Assembly (NCBI GenBank): GCA_036852015.1
Contig: JAANDG010000208.1
Location: 62,001-126,000 of the forward strand
Source of the DNA: Pelodera strongyloides
Taxonomy: Eukaryota > Nematoda > Chromadorea > Rhabditida > Rhabditidae
Direction of reading: 5' to 3'
DNA length: 64,000 nt
The notes below the pieces were generated by a model. It saw only the letters and a program-made list of their open reading frames with translations, had not been told where the DNA came from and did not search any database. Below, in pieces: positions 63,601-64,000 of this stretch (position 1 is its first letter; each line of letters opens with the position of its first letter). Both the position numbers and the translations under genes were made by a program.

Positions 63601-63773
63601 AGCGAAATACCGGCTGATTTTTTGAGATGCATTGCGTACACCTGGTTTCTTATGCAACATCTGTAAATGAGCAAAAATTAGAATAAAAAGACCCCAATTA
63701 GACCCCACGTTGCATGAATGCATAGGAATGCAAGTACTTGAGATGCGTTTCAAAAACAGGCCGGTATTTAGCT
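63601..63773. mobile_element. TTAA-flanked MITE, AGCGAAATACCGG subfamily
   Basis: Left AGCGAAATACCGGCTG, right CAGGCCGGTATTTAGCT. TTAA at 63597-63600 and 63774-63777. It lies in the intron directly after the last exon of the window. Confidence 0.78.
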
Positions 63774-63792
63774 TTAAATGAAAAATACTCAC

Positions 63793-64000
63793 ATATAAGT
63801 CGTCGGAAATCCTCAGTTCATAAAGTGAAGGTATTCGAATACGCCCGCCTACCGGTAGCTCGTGTGGTAAATAAAAGCATTCGGGCATTCCAGGGGGATG
63901 TTTATAGGTTTCAAAGCAAGCACGAGTCATGTTATCCGGGCAACTCTCCTCCATGTATGCAAATGGCCCACTCATACATTCCACAACCATACATTGGAGC
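63793..64000 (-). CDS. Exon of an unrecognised gene running off the right edge
   Basis: Open on the minus strand from the window edge to a GTGAGT donor at 63792 (phase 0). Contains five Cys (VECMSG, EESCPDN, RACFET, PECFYLP) and ends ELRISDDLY. Probably part of a secreted or luminal Cys-containing protein. A partial copy lies at 61284-61365. No family recognised. Confidence 0.5.

Overview
The window looks like a repeat-rich nuclear segment of a nematode genome. Three things point there: interstitial (TTAGGC)n runs, the nematode-type telomere repeat, near 9.44-9.52 kb and 45.84-45.87 kb; a multi-exon gene of the DUF1647 family, which I know mainly from nematodes; and small exons (58-240 bp) with GTAAG/GTATG donors and TTTCAG/TTTTAG acceptors. 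There is no operon structure and no bacterial gene. All gene models are my own splice reconstructions and no transcript supports them.

Genes. The best-supported gene is a DUF1647-family, type II membrane, glycosyltransferase-like protein on the minus strand. It occurs twice inside a direct segmental duplication (about 10.06-24.83 kb and 44.65-52.83 kb). The right copy (45618-50079) can be read as 11 exons with consistent phases, giving 430 aa. The left copy (11008-24.3 kb) keeps ten matching exons, but its introns are swollen by a SINE, a 5.7-kb terminal-inverted-repeat element, a LINE and a Tc1/mariner-type element, and its membrane-anchor exon appears lost. Two tandem plus-strand genes at 52.9-56.1 kb encode small secreted tyrosine-rich proteins. 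A minus-strand gene at 56.5-57.5 kb encodes a Cys-containing protein with a GPI-anchor-like tail. Exons at 43.4 and 39.0 kb (minus) are phase-compatible parts of one unrecognised gene. An exon at 63.8-64.0 kb runs off the edge.

Mobile elements. A 7.3-kb Ty3/gypsy element (28293-35569, minus) has about 99% identical LTRs, a CCGA target duplication and a visible primer-binding site and polypurine tract, yet its gag-pol carries several lesions. A 1.5-kb LTR element without pol (7457-8952) has near-identical 270-bp LTRs and a TCCT duplication. Two CR1/jockey-like LINE fragments lie at 21.5-23.3 kb (minus) and 41.4-42.4 kb (plus). A tRNA-related SINE occurs three times, and Tc1/mariner relics lie at 23.3-24.2, 60.2 and 61.5-63.1 kb.

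The most distinctive feature is a swarm of palindromic, protein-less elements, each ending in AGCG or AGGG/AGGA and flanked by TTAA. Three copies can be compared with an empty site carrying a single TTAA: two against the duplicated segment and one inside a LINE reading frame. This indicates clean TTAA-targeted, piggyBac-like insertion.

Tandem repeats include a ~245-bp satellite whose units carry a TATA-box-like motif (25.7-26.8 kb), a 21-bp minisatellite with a higher-order repeat (57.9-58.8 kb), and many CA, GA and CT microsatellites. Most other long open frames are chance products of these repeats.
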